Source: Lachnospiraceae bacterium (GTDB taxonomy: Bacteria; Bacillota; Clostridia; Lachnospirales; Lachnospiraceae). Taken from it: DNA of 33,744 bases. The stretch covers positions 1 to 33,744 of the forward strand of contig CAAGMZ010000012.1 of assembly GCA_900771195.1 (NCBI GenBank), written 5' to 3'. The notes under the pieces were generated by a model, which was not told the origin of the DNA, did no database searches, and saw nothing but the letters and a program-made list of their open reading frames with translations. Below, piece after piece: positions 21,521 to 29,714 of the stretch; the stretch's first letter is position 1, and every line of letters starts with the position of its first letter. Made by a program: the position numbers and the translations under genes.

Positions 21521-22723
21521 TTATTTAACATCTTCACTTACTGACCATCCGTTCATCATTTCTCCGCCTACCGGAGGATTGTATCCCCTGTCAAGTACCA
21601 TGGAGGCTGCATATGTAAAACGGTTATCGTCACTGTCTATGTAAAAACATCCGAAGCGGTAGTAATCATCTAAGTTTTCCGGTTGATTCTCCTGTAAATC
21701 AGGATTATACTCCTTAACCTTAAGTTCTCCATCGTAAGCGTAAACTGTGAAAACCTCTATATTCTCGTAACTTTTCATAAATCCAAGCCGGTCTGCGAGT
21801 CTGGCAACGGTTTCACTTTTATTTCCATCATCCCTTATATAAAAACTGATTTCCAGATCTTTTTCTTCCAATAGCAAATTAATAAATTTGTCAATATTGT
21901 CTTCAGTTATAAGTTCACCGAATTTCGTCTGAAGCACTGTATTTACAGGATTGTCATTTCCTCTCCATGCTCCTTTGTATGATTTTCCAAACTGCACAAA
22001 ATCGAACTTCATGCCTGTCTTTTTTGAAAAATATTCTGCAATCATTCCGTTAATATCACCTGACTGCCTGTTGTCGGAAAAATATCCTTTCCTGTCAGCA
22101 ACGGTAATCTTCTCATCTCCGGTATCAAACACGGCAAGATACGGCAAATTGTATGTTTCTGATGAAAGAAATCCTCTATGCGTGGAATAATCTTCCGCAT
22201 GATAATAGACACACTCATCCGAAGAGACATTAAGACCGTATTTATCGTTGATAAATTCTGCCATCGCGGTGATTTCGCGCTTCTTAACCCTCTCTGTTTC
22301 CAATTTGCTGTGATGTACGGCTCCTATTGAACCCAGAAAATAGGCTACTGTCAACACCACACCCGCAAGAACCGGAATCAACACAGAACATACGGCATTC
22401 TTCCCGGTTATTTTTTCGTATGTAACATTCTTTTTCTTATTTCCCGAATGGATAACTATGCAACATATCACAGTCGCCAGAATCATCACCGCACTAAAGA
22501 TAACTTCGAGCATACACACAAATACCATAATAAAAACAGCGTCTATGGTATCTTTCATGTCTATGGATGACATAACCACCGCCACAGAACATATGGCCGA
22601 AGCTGCCGTTACTGCAAATGACGCAACCCACTTTCCGTTATCTCTTCCCCTTACTGCCCTTACAAGAAAAAACACTTCCAGAACAGCCAAAACACCACAC
22701 ATAACTATATACACTATACTCAT
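21521..22723 (-). CDS. Unknown membrane protein with large C-terminal domain
   Basis: 400 residues, not recognised. Four hydrophobic segments lie at about 1-22, 32-52, 60-90 and 110-135 (VCSVLIPVLAGVVLTVAYFLGS). The remaining 260 residues are hydrophilic and acidic, rich in Tyr and Asp, and end YNPPVGGEMMNGWSVSEDVK. No catalytic motif is seen. It is 18 bases downstream of another unknown membrane gene that follows queF, so it may be the last gene of the preQ1-regulated transcript. Confidence 0.7.
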   Translation of the reverse strand: MSIVYIVMCGVLAVLEVFFLVRAVRGRDNGKWVASFAVTAASAICSVAVVMSSIDMKDTIDAVFIMVFVCMLEVIFSAVMILATVICCIVIHSGNKKKNVTYEKITGKNAVCSVLIPVLAGVVLTVAYFLGSIGAVHHSKLETERVKKREITAMAEFINDKYGLNVSSDECVYYHAEDYSTHRGFLSSETYNLPYLAVFDTGDEKITVADRKGYFSDNRQSGDINGMIAEYFSKKTGMKFDFVQFGKSYKGAWRGNDNPVNTVLQTKFGELITEDNIDKFINLLLEEKDLEISFYIRDDGNKSETVARLADRLGFMKSYENIEVFTVYAYDGELKVKEYNPDLQENQPENLDDYYRFGCFYIDSDDNRFTYAASMVLDRGYNPPVGGEMMNGWSVSEDVK

Positions 22724-22741
22724 TAATCTTCCCCCCCTATA

Positions 22742-23650
22742 CTAAATTGTGTTGAAAAACACTACACTTTCCACTGCCAGTGCAATCAGTACTGCGACCG
22801 CTCCAAACACACACAGCAGAGCGTCTTTTCCTCCCATAAATTCAAGTTCTCCGATTTTGCGTAATTTAATCTGTGCAAGTCCCCAGACCAGAGATACCGC
22901 AGCAAATACAGGCATACCGGTCATCAGAATAAATCTGTATACAAAATTTTTCGGCATAGGCCTGTATATCATCAGCGCATCTGTATTGACATATATTGCA
23001 TCAGTGGGAAGATTAGTACAATAGAACATATCTCCCATTCTTTTTTCATCATAGTCAAGCCTAAACGATGAATCGATTGTAAGCTTGACCTTCCCGTCAT
23101 TCTGAGAAGTGATATTCATTCCGCATATTGAATCCACATAAAATGAATCAAGCCCCATAACAATCTGAAAACCATTGTCAGAATCAAGATAGATGTCAAA
23201 CATCTTTTCACCTGAATTAAACAGGTATTCCTTATTGTTGATGGTATAACGGTATCTGGAATATCCGAAGCCATAGTCGGGATTTCCCAGAATCTCCGGT
23301 CTGATGACATTAAATGATGTCAGATCATCGAACACAAATTTCGCGCTGTTTTTGTCATTACACAAAACAGAACATATATAATCACCCTTTTCTATATACA
23401 TCGTTTTGAGCCATTCTCCGCTTACCATAACCGACTTTCCGTCCGAAGATTTCGTTGCAGCACGTAATGTATTGTTTTTAGTACTATCAGCAATTATGAT
23501 ATTGTTATACCGAATCTCCTGAAGATTGTTAAAAAGACCAACATCATAAAAATACATATATACACATACAATAACTGCCGGTAAGAGACTTATAAAAATC
23601 TGAAATTTCCCATGTTCATTAAGATACTCTGTAAATCTGTGCTTAGACAT
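22742..23650 (-). CDS. Unknown membrane protein downstream of queF
   Basis: 302 residues from the ATG at 23650, which has GGGGG seven bases upstream; an in-frame ATG at 23662 is less well placed. A hydrophobic segment at about 19-37 (FISLLPAVIVCVYMYFY) is followed by some 200 extracytoplasmic residues (YRYTINNKEYLFNSGEKMF), then two more membrane segments near 235-255 and 275-297. No family recognised. It starts 27 bases after queF with no terminator between. Confidence 0.7.
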   Translation of the reverse strand: MSKHRFTEYLNEHGKFQIFISLLPAVIVCVYMYFYDVGLFNNLQEIRYNNIIIADSTKNNTLRAATKSSDGKSVMVSGEWLKTMYIEKGDYICSVLCNDKNSAKFVFDDLTSFNVIRPEILGNPDYGFGYSRYRYTINNKEYLFNSGEKMFDIYLDSDNGFQIVMGLDSFYVDSICGMNITSQNDGKVKLTIDSSFRLDYDEKRMGDMFYCTNLPTDAIYVNTDALMIYRPMPKNFVYRFILMTGMPVFAAVSLVWGLAQIKLRKIGELEFMGGKDALLCVFGAVAVLIALAVESVVFFNTI

Positions 23651-23677
23651 ACAGACCCCCACTATCCAAAAGTATTT

Positions 23678-24175
23678 TTATCTGTTATCCACTCTGTCAG
23701 GGTACATATCGTGCTCAAAGAGCCGCTTTGCTGCGACCTCCTCCCACTGTGTGCCCGGTTTCCCGTAATTACAGTAAGGATCAATGGAAATACCGCCTCT
23801 GGGCAGAAATCTCCCCCATACCTCAATATATTTGGGGTCCATAAGCTTTATGAGGTCCTCCATGATAATGTTCATGCAGTCCTCATGAAAATCCCCGTGG
23901 TTTCGGAAGCTGAAAAGATAAAGCTTTAATGACTTGCTTTCTACCATTCTTACCGACGGGACATATGAAATAGTCACATTGCCAAAATCCGGCTGCCCTG
24001 TCATAGGACAAAGACTGGTAAACTCCGGACAATTGAATTTGACGAAATAATCGTGGTCCTGATGTTTATTGATAAAAGTCTCAAGAACCTCCGGGCAATA
24101 GTTAAAATCGTATTTTGTTCCCTTGCTGCCAAGATGAGTGATTCCTTCTGTCTCTTCCTTTGAGCGTCCTGCCAT
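23678..24175 (-). CDS. queF: NADPH-dependent preQ0 reductase QueF (short type)
   Basis: 165 residues, the unimodular type. The catalytic Cys56 is in FTSLCPMTGQPDFG (with Asp63); substrate and NADPH motifs are VESKSLKLYLFSFRNHGDFHED. It reduces preQ0 to preQ1, the ligand of the riboswitch at the operon head. GGAGG before the ATG at 24175; three bases from the queC stop. Confidence 0.97.
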   Translation of the reverse strand: MAGRSKEETEGITHLGSKGTKYDFNYCPEVLETFINKHQDHDYFVKFNCPEFTSLCPMTGQPDFGNVTISYVPSVRMVESKSLKLYLFSFRNHGDFHEDCMNIIMEDLIKLMDPKYIEVWGRFLPRGGISIDPYCNYGKPGTQWEEVAAKRLFEHDMYPDRVDNR

Positions 24176-24178
24176 ATT

Positions 24179-24865
24179 TTAATCCTCCTTAATTGCAGGG
24201 TCTTTCACCCCGTTTGCCTCAAATGCTTTCCTTCGGTCAATGCATGTACCGCATTTGCCACAGGGCTTGTCTCCCCCCTCATAGCAGCTCCATGTAAGCT
24301 CATAGGGAGCCTTAAGTTCGAGACCTTTTTTTACCACATCTGCTTTGGTCAGGCTCACAAAAGGCGCCTCAACCTTAATCTGTCTTCCGCTGCCCTCATA
24401 GATTGCCTGATTCATGGCATTCTTAAACACCTCGCTGCAGTCCGGATATGCATTTCCTGCAGCGTCATCGCTATGCGCTCCATAATAGATAACATCGCAG
24501 CCTTTTGACAGGGCAATGCTTGCTGCACATGAAAGAAAAAGACCGTTTCTGAACGGAACATAGGTGGAAACCGGCTTTCCGTCAGTGTGTTTAAGCTGTT
24601 CGGCATATGATTCCTCAGGAATTTCCTTTGACGAATGACTGAGAAGTGAACAGTCGCTGTACTTAAATATCTCGGTAAGATCAAGGTGCAGCATTTCAAC
24701 TCCGTAATAATCAGCCACTTTATGCGCTGCCTCAACTTCTTTTGTATGCTTCTGTCCATAGGTTATGGCTAACGCAGTCACATTTTCCTTCCCGAATTTG
24801 TCAATGGCGAGTGCCAGACATGTAGTGCTGTCAACACCGCCGCTTGATAATACAAGTGCTCTCAT
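24179..24865 (-). CDS. queC: 7-cyano-7-deazaguanine (preQ0) synthase QueC
   Basis: 228 residues from the ATG at 24865 (GGAGG upstream); upstream in-frame residues belong to leader and queE overlap and are rejected. The ATP-pyrophosphatase loop is LSSGGVDSTT. The zinc site is four Cys in SCYEGGDKPCGKCGTC. It converts carboxydeazaguanine to preQ0 with ATP and ammonia. 16 bases after queE. Confidence 0.97.
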   Translation of the reverse strand: MRALVLSSGGVDSTTCLALAIDKFGKENVTALAITYGQKHTKEVEAAHKVADYYGVEMLHLDLTEIFKYSDCSLLSHSSKEIPEESYAEQLKHTDGKPVSTYVPFRNGLFLSCAASIALSKGCDVIYYGAHSDDAAGNAYPDCSEVFKNAMNQAIYEGSGRQIKVEAPFVSLTKADVVKKGLELKAPYELTWSCYEGGDKPCGKCGTCIDRRKAFEANGVKDPAIKED

Positions 24866-24881
24866 GATTTCATCCTCCTTT

Positions 24882-25553
24882 TCAGACTCCGCGCTTATCA
24901 GGCTCCCAGATAAACTTATGTAACTGGAGCTGTAAATTAACACCATTCATATTATTTTGCCTCATAAACTCCACAATATCCGCCGGTTCTATGCTTTCAA
25001 ACACCGGACTATAGTAGATATGACATTTTCCAATCAGCCCATACTCATACATAACCTCTCTGGCACGCTCACAATCTGATATGGATCCGACCACAAATTT
25101 GACGGAATCCTTCGAAGTAAGCAATGCAAAATTCCTAGTATTCATGCTACTTTCCATCCCGCTGCAGGGTAGCTTGTAATCCATGGTAAAGGCCGGTGCA
25201 TTGTCAAGCTTTACAAAAGGTGCAAGATCAATGCTTCCGTTAGTTTCTATCTCAACCTTAAGTGTCACATCCTGCGCCAGAACCGTCAGTAATTCACTTA
25301 TGTGAGGCTGAATTAAAGGTTCTCCTCCCGTAAGTGTCACATTGGTAACTCCTGTTTCAAGGATAATCTTATGTATATCTTCAGCCGTCATGGAAACAAA
25401 AGGCGTATCATCCATGCTTGCCCATTTAGTGTCACAGTATCCGCACGCCAGATTACAGCCTTTAAGTCTGATAAAAACCGATAGCTGTCCTGCAAAGGGG
25501 CCCTCTCCGTTAATGCTGACAAAATGCTCCACAACTTTATATCCTGCTGACAT
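24882..25553 (-). CDS. queE: 7-carboxy-7-deazaguanine synthase QueE (radical SAM)
   Basis: 223 residues from the ATG at 25553 (MSAGYKVVEHFVSINGEGPF), the family's usual start. The cluster motif is CNLACGYCDT, followed by LTGGEPL. It acts between QueD and QueC. It overlaps queD by 17 bases, with GGAAGG inside queD, so translation is coupled. Confidence 0.95.
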   Translation of the reverse strand: MSAGYKVVEHFVSINGEGPFAGQLSVFIRLKGCNLACGYCDTKWASMDDTPFVSMTAEDIHKIILETGVTNVTLTGGEPLIQPHISELLTVLAQDVTLKVEIETNGSIDLAPFVKLDNAPAFTMDYKLPCSGMESSMNTRNFALLTSKDSVKFVVGSISDCERAREVMYEYGLIGKCHIYYSPVFESIEPADIVEFMRQNNMNGVNLQLQLHKFIWEPDKRGV

Positions 25554-25983
25554 TCTGCACACCTTCCCCCTCATAAACCGCACAGTTCTGCGGTGTCTCA
25601 TACACTGTTGCACTGTGAACCATGTAGCCGTAAGAACTGATTCTTTCATAAAAATATCTGGCAAGTCGCTCAGCAGTAGGCCTGAACGGGAATTCAACAA
25701 TATTGAATCTTTCCTCTCGAAGAGCGTTCACGGTATTTGGACGCAGACTTCCCTTCTCGATAATAAGACAATGATCAAGTGCATCCGTCTCTTTCTTAAG
25801 GTCCTTTTTCAGCTGTCCAAAATCAAACATCATATCTCTTGTCTGTCCTTCCTTATCCAGACTCTCCCTGACAACCTCAATGACAACACGCCATTCATGT
25901 CCGTGTATATTTCGGCATTTACCCTCATAATCAGCAAGAAAATGTGCTGAATCAAAGCTCTGCTCAGTTTTCAAATAATACAT
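25537..25983 (-). CDS. queD: 6-carboxytetrahydropterin synthase QueD
   Basis: 148 residues from the ATG at 25983 with AAGGGA upstream. Motifs are FDSAHFLADYEGKCRNIHGHEW (zinc His residues and catalytic Cys, in part), DFGQLK, and a late ATVYETPQNCAVYEG. First gene of the queDECF operon, directly after the riboswitch terminator. GTP cyclohydrolase, which makes its substrate, is not in the window. Confidence 0.95.
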   Translation of the reverse strand: MYYLKTEQSFDSAHFLADYEGKCRNIHGHEWRVVIEVVRESLDKEGQTRDMMFDFGQLKKDLKKETDALDHCLIIEKGSLRPNTVNALREERFNIVEFPFRPTAERLARYFYERISSYGYMVHSATVYETPQNCAVYEGEGVQNVSRI

Positions 25984-26004
25984 AAAATTCCCTTTCTCTG
26001 CAAT

Positions 26005-26040
26005 AAAAAAAGGACATAGTAGCATACAGCTGCTATGTCC
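26005..26040 (-). terminator. Riboswitch expression-platform terminator
   Basis: GGACATAGCAGC (26040-26029) pairs with GCTACTATGTCC (26023-26012, one G-U) and is followed by seven T (26011-26005). It ends 22 bases before queD. Its 5' arm can instead pair with GCTATG just after the aptamer, giving an antiterminator. Confidence 0.92.
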
Positions 26041-26065
26041 GTCAAATTCAAATCAACTTTCATAG

Positions 26066-26107
26066 CCCTGGTTTTGTTTACAGACAGGATGGTGCCAACG
26101 AACTGTC
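26066..26107 (-). ncRNA. preQ1-I riboswitch aptamer
   Basis: Minus strand: P1 is GACAG (26107-26103) with CTGTC; the loop reads TTCGTTGGCACCATC; the A-rich L3 is TGTAAACAAAA; and CCA after it pairs with TGG in the loop, giving the H-type pseudoknot of class I preQ1 aptamers. Candidate ligand-pairing C is in CACC. It sits upstream of queD with a strong terminator, as expected for an OFF switch. Binding of preQ1 should favour the pseudoknot and the terminator. Confidence 0.87.
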
Positions 26108-26116
26108 TTTTAAAAA

Positions 26117-26995
26117 TTAATGCTTGCCTGATGCCTTCATGTATTCATCCGGAGTATATCTGGTAAGTATATTTTCCCTTGAAACTCCCAGACAAATCAT
26201 GTTTCTGACAGCTTCTATACGCGCTTCTTCACGACCTTCTTCACGGCCTTCTTCACGGCCTTCTTCACGGCCTACCCTTATCGCTTCCTCACGCTCCAGA
26301 ATAATCTGCCTGTCGAATGTATAATCCAACTGTGTCACCTTAACCACCTCCGAACGGCGCTCCTTTAGAAAGTCCCTAAGAACATTCTCATCAATGCATC
26401 TGTTGATTGCAAGGTTTATCGCTGTCTCAAGATTTTCATACCCTTCCTGTCTGTGATATTCACGCACATAATCAATAAATATCATGTACTCCCTGAGGAC
26501 CTTACAGTTATCGAGAAGCTCCCTGTTGTAGCCGCAATTAATATTGTATACACGGCATGTAAGTTCAAGCTCCGGATTCTCCACTTTCTTTTCAAATGTA
26601 TCTGAAAGCTTCATATCATACTGCTCCGGCTGATCCTCCTCGCCATTATAGAACACCGCAAACTTAGGCACTGGTATAGGAATCGGATAACGTCCATAAA
26701 TATTGCGGTTTTTAAGCATGTGCTCCAAAATATTTGAAAAATAAATCAGACACCGAACCGGCATATTCGGGCAAATGCTTGACTGATGCTCATATACACT
26801 AAGACTTGCATCCACCACAAAAGCCGCATCATTCCTCACTGACAACGATACACCCTTATCAAGAGTACGGATCTCCACCAATTCCGGGTCATCATAATGA
26901 GAATTATTCATCGCATTGTAAAGCTGCAGTGCGTTCCTCCTGTCCTCCATCAGCATACTGAAAACATCACTTTTGTACTCTCTGTTACCTGCCAT
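26117..26995 (-). CDS. Rpn/PD-(D/E)XK nuclease-family protein with tandem repeat
   Basis: 292 residues. The N-terminal region (DVFSMLMEDRRNALQLYNAMN, VVDASLSVYEHQSS, FSNILEH) matches Rpn-family recombination-promoting nuclease/putative transposase proteins common in Lachnospiraceae; ASLSVYEHQS is in the place of the D...E-x-Q nuclease motif, with the Asp of VVDAS and the EHQ. Residues 220-270 hold KVTQLDYTFDRQI and a GREE repeat (four copies) encoded by 12-bp units. GGAGGAG before the ATG at 26995. A paralogue's 3' end lies at the window's right edge. Confidence 0.85.
   Translation of the reverse strand: MAGNREYKSDVFSMLMEDRRNALQLYNAMNNSHYDDPELVEIRTLDKGVSLSVRNDAAFVVDASLSVYEHQSSICPNMPVRCLIYFSNILEHMLKNRNIYGRYPIPIPVPKFAVFYNGEEDQPEQYDMKLSDTFEKKVENPELELTCRVYNINCGYNRELLDNCKVLREYMIFIDYVREYHRQEGYENLETAINLAINRCIDENVLRDFLKERRSEVVKVTQLDYTFDRQIILEREEAIRVGREEGREEGREEGREEARIEAVRNMICLGVSRENILTRYTPDEYMKASGKH
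26224..26271 (-). repeat. 12-bp tandem repeat, four units, coding for GREE
   Basis: The plus-strand unit CTTCTTCACGGC occurs four times in register, the first with one change. Unit length is a multiple of three, so slippage changes length by four residues without frameshift. Confidence 0.95.
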
Positions 26996-27005
26996 AGTCT
27001 CCTCC

Positions 27006-27272
27006 TTTGATTAACCGGCAGGAACATGGCTTTTACAGTAATGCAGACACTTGCATCAAACAGATAAATTAAAATTCCTGCCCTAAATTTAAATGTGATT
27101 TAAAAGCAAGAATTTTCGGGAAACAAAACAAAATCAAGATAATCGTAAGAACATGCAGCACAAACGGCCATGCCTAATATGAAAATTTGCTTTCATATAA
27201 ATTATATCACCATAAACGGCAATATGCAAGAAAATAATTGCTAAGCCTGCAGTATGCAATACCCCCACATCA
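27006..27272 (-). other. Non-coding leader of the Rpn gene, structured
   Basis: Below the promoter (27201-27229) lies an approximately 200-nt leader. It begins with an ATATGAAA/TTTCATAT hairpin. Near its end GGCAGGAA and TTCCTGCC enclose about 50 bases including a TGCA...TGCA hairpin, just before the GGAGGAG site. No gene is seen. No known riboswitch is recognised. Confidence 0.5.
27201..27229 (-). promoter_or_regulatory. Promoter of the Rpn gene
   Basis: Minus strand: -35 TTGCAT (27229-27224), 17-nt spacer, -10 TATAAT (27206-27201). It lies about 200 bases before the start codon. Confidence 0.82.
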
Positions 27273-27905
27273 TCATATAACATATTCTATGGTTTTTTCA
27301 GGGGTTCTCCTTGTATCAGTATTGTAGATTAAAAGCGCCTCCCGGTTCACAACTGCCCCCATTGAATAATCACAGTCCCCTGTATTGTTGAGCAGTTCCG
27401 CGTCGACTATTCTGTTCATACGGTCCTCACCGCCGCTCACAATCCTTATTCTTCCGTCGTTGCTGTATTTCATGCAGTCATCCGCATAATAAGGGTAAAA
27501 AAGCTCCACACTGTCTCCGTCAATACCTGTAAGAAGTACATAATGCCCCTCCCCGTCAAGCCACACCCATACCAGTACAGCACCACCCTGTTGAAGACAT
27601 TCGTTAATTCTTCCGGTCTGACCTATGTATACGCTGTCTTTTTCCAAAAAAACAGAATAGATAGGGAATTTCTTTTTCTCCCCGTATTGGTTAAACCAGC
27701 ATGACAAAAATCTGATTGCCATGGCAGACGTGCCGCTTTTTCCATCCTCACAGTCATCATTGTAGGAATCGAGCGTGTACAGATGTATGGCACGAAGCAT
27801 CTCAGGTGATATCTGCTCCCTGTCAAAAAGAAATCTGAGCCCATTGACAAGCGTCGTAGGGCCACAGTCATATTCAGATGTCTGGTAGATAAGTTTGTTT
27901 TTCAT
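27273..27905 (-). CDS. C39-like cysteine peptidase, stand-alone
   Basis: 210 residues. The N-terminus YQTSEYDCGPTTLVNGLRFLF holds the catalytic Cys14 of the peptidase C39-like papain fold. His121 is in GEGHYVLLTGIDGD, with Asp nearby. There is no transporter domain or signal peptide, so it is a cytoplasmic stand-alone domain, not a bacteriocin exporter. It starts 18 bases after metI with GGGG upstream, so it appears to be the last gene of the methionine transporter operon. Substrate unknown. Confidence 0.78.
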   Translation of the reverse strand: MKNKLIYQTSEYDCGPTTLVNGLRFLFDREQISPEMLRAIHLYTLDSYNDDCEDGKSGTSAMAIRFLSCWFNQYGEKKKFPIYSVFLEKDSVYIGQTGRINECLQQGGAVLVWVWLDGEGHYVLLTGIDGDSVELFYPYYADDCMKYSNDGRIRIVSGGEDRMNRIVDAELLNNTGDCDYSMGAVVNREALLIYNTDTRRTPEKTIEYVI

Positions 27906-27923
27906 AAGGACCCCGTTATAAAT

Positions 27924-28640
27924 CTAACCGTTATTTTTAAGCCGCTTATCAAGCTTGACGGCAAGATGCGTACCGATTGACTGGAACACCTGTACCAGTA
28001 CAATAAGCAGGATTACAGCAATAAGCATAACAAGATACTGGTAACGGTAATAACCGTAATTAATGGCTATCTTTCCGAGTCCGCCGCCTCCGATTATTCC
28101 GCTCATGGCAGAATATCCGAGAATCGTCGTTATGGCAATCGTTATATTATTAACCAGTGACGGAAGGCTTTCCGGAAGCATAACCTTCATGATAATCTGA
28201 AACGGAGTAGCGCCCATACTCTGGGCTGTCTCTATCAGATTAGGGTCCACCTCCCTGAGACTCCCCTCCACAAGCCTTGCCACAAAAGGAAAAGCAGCTA
28301 TGACAAGTGGTACGATTGAAGCTACGGTACCTACCGAGGTTCCCACAATAAGTCTTGTAAGCGGAATTACAACTATAACAAGGATAAGAAACGGTACAGA
28401 ACGAAGCAGGTTGATAATAATATCCATAACCTTAAGTATGGGCCTGGGAAGCTTAAACACACCGTTTTTCCCACCCGCCACAATAAGTACCCCGAACGGA
28501 AGTCCTATTATCACAGAAAAAAGTGTTGCAATGACCGTTACATAGATAGTCTCCCATATTGCCAGCGGAAATTCTGTCTTAAGTATCCTGAGCATCGTTT
28601 CCATTTTTTCGGGATCAAATAATTTGCTTAACAATAACAT
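27924..28640 (-). CDS. metI: Methionine ABC transporter permease MetI
   Basis: 238 residues with five to six membrane segments. The permease coupling loop is LIETAQSMGATPFQIIMKVMLPESLP, and the MetI-typical GYSAMSGIIGGGGLG follows. It couples to MetN across one base of spacing. Confidence 0.95.
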   Translation of the reverse strand: MLLLSKLFDPEKMETMLRILKTEFPLAIWETIYVTVIATLFSVIIGLPFGVLIVAGGKNGVFKLPRPILKVMDIIINLLRSVPFLILVIVVIPLTRLIVGTSVGTVASIVPLVIAAFPFVARLVEGSLREVDPNLIETAQSMGATPFQIIMKVMLPESLPSLVNNITIAITTILGYSAMSGIIGGGGLGKIAINYGYYRYQYLVMLIAVILLIVLVQVFQSIGTHLAVKLDKRLKNNG

Positions 28641-28641
28641 C

Positions 28642-29643
28642 TTAGTCCACCTCCTGTGCCGTCACGTTATCAAGCTCTGACAGGTATGAAAGAGCCGCTC
28701 CCACTGCATCATCATTATCTTCGATTCCCAGAAGCATATTCCCGTATGCCTTCTCGCCGATACTCTTAGTCGATGCCGAAAGAATACTTGCCGCAATGCC
28801 TTTTTTCATTGCCATCTCTGCTATTATCGGAGTATTGGTTGCATTGGCACCGTTAAAGACTACGCGGATTTTTCTGAAACCTGCATCATCAGTAGGGTTC
28901 TCAAAAAATTCGTCCGGAAATACAAGTCTCTTTGCCGCCTTGGACTTTGGTGCCGAAAAAACCTCACTGACAATTCCCTCCTCGGCAACCCTTCCGTCAT
29001 CAAGGATGGCAACCCGACTGCATATCTCCTCAACGACACTCATCTGATGAGTGATGACGATAACCGTGATTCCAAGCTTATGATTAATATCCTTTATAAG
29101 CTCAAGAATTGAATGTGTAGTCTGTGGATCAAGAGCGCTTGTAGCCTCATCACAGAGAAGCACCTTGGGATGTGTCGCAAGTGCACGTGCAATTGCAACT
29201 CTCTGCCTCTGCCCGCCCGAAAGCTGTGCAGGATAAGCCTTGGCCTTATCCTTAAGGCCTACCGTGTCAAGCAGCTCATAGGCACGCTTTTCAGCCTCAT
29301 GCCCGGAAACTCCCGAAAGTTCAAGAGGAAAGCATACATTCTTGAGGCAGTTACGCTGCATAAGAAGGTTGCAGCCCTGGAATATCATGGTTATATTGCG
29401 TCTTTCGGCACGAAGCTGCTTCTCAGTAAGTGACCCCATGTCTGTTCCGTCAATAATAATACTTCCACTGCTCGGACGCTCAATCACATTGATACATCTC
29501 ACAAGAGTGCTTTTCCCTGCACCACTCATTCCTATTATCCCATATATCTCACTATCATTTATGGTTAAAGAGATATCCTTAAGGGCATCCACTTTGCCAT
29601 CCGCAATCTCAAAGGATTTGCAGAGATTCTTAATTTCAATCAT
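28642..29643 (-). CDS. metN: Methionine ABC transporter ATP-binding protein MetN
   Basis: 333 residues. Walker A GMSGAGKST, signature QLSGGQRQRVAIARAL, Walker B VLLCDEATSALDPQTT, then a C-terminal NIL domain (about 255-333), the methionine-sensing domain that gives feedback inhibition of import. It sits behind an internal terminator after metQ. Confidence 0.96.
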   Translation of the reverse strand: MIEIKNLCKSFEIADGKVDALKDISLTINDSEIYGIIGMSGAGKSTLVRCINVIERPSSGSIIIDGTDMGSLTEKQLRAERRNITMIFQGCNLLMQRNCLKNVCFPLELSGVSGHEAEKRAYELLDTVGLKDKAKAYPAQLSGGQRQRVAIARALATHPKVLLCDEATSALDPQTTHSILELIKDINHKLGITVIVITHQMSVVEEICSRVAILDDGRVAEEGIVSEVFSAPKSKAAKRLVFPDEFFENPTDDAGFRKIRVVFNGANATNTPIIAEMAMKKGIAASILSASTKSIGEKAYGNMLLGIEDNDDAVGAALSYLSELDNVTAQEVD

Positions 29644-29660
29644 AAAACTACGCTCCTACG

Positions 29661-29693
29661 AAAAAATACCGGCTGTCATATTCTAACAGCCGG
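29661..29693 (-). terminator. Intra-operon terminator between metQ and metN
   Basis: Minus strand: CCGGCTGT (29693-29686), loop, ACAGCCGG (29676-29669), then TATTTTTT. Partial read-through would give more MetQ than MetNI. Confidence 0.85.
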
Positions 29694-29714
29694 CTGATAA
29701 TCTTTGTTGCAGAA

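Noticed and set aside
25554..25700. N-terminal extension of QueE
   Set aside because: It overlaps queD in another frame; the family start MSAGYKVVEHF has its own ribosome-binding site.
26224..26271. CRISPR array
   Set aside because: Units are 12 bp, contiguous, without spacers, and in frame within a gene.
26124..26324. Plus-strand frame rich in SRPS repeats
   Set aside because: It is the antisense shadow of the GREE tandem repeat in the Rpn gene.
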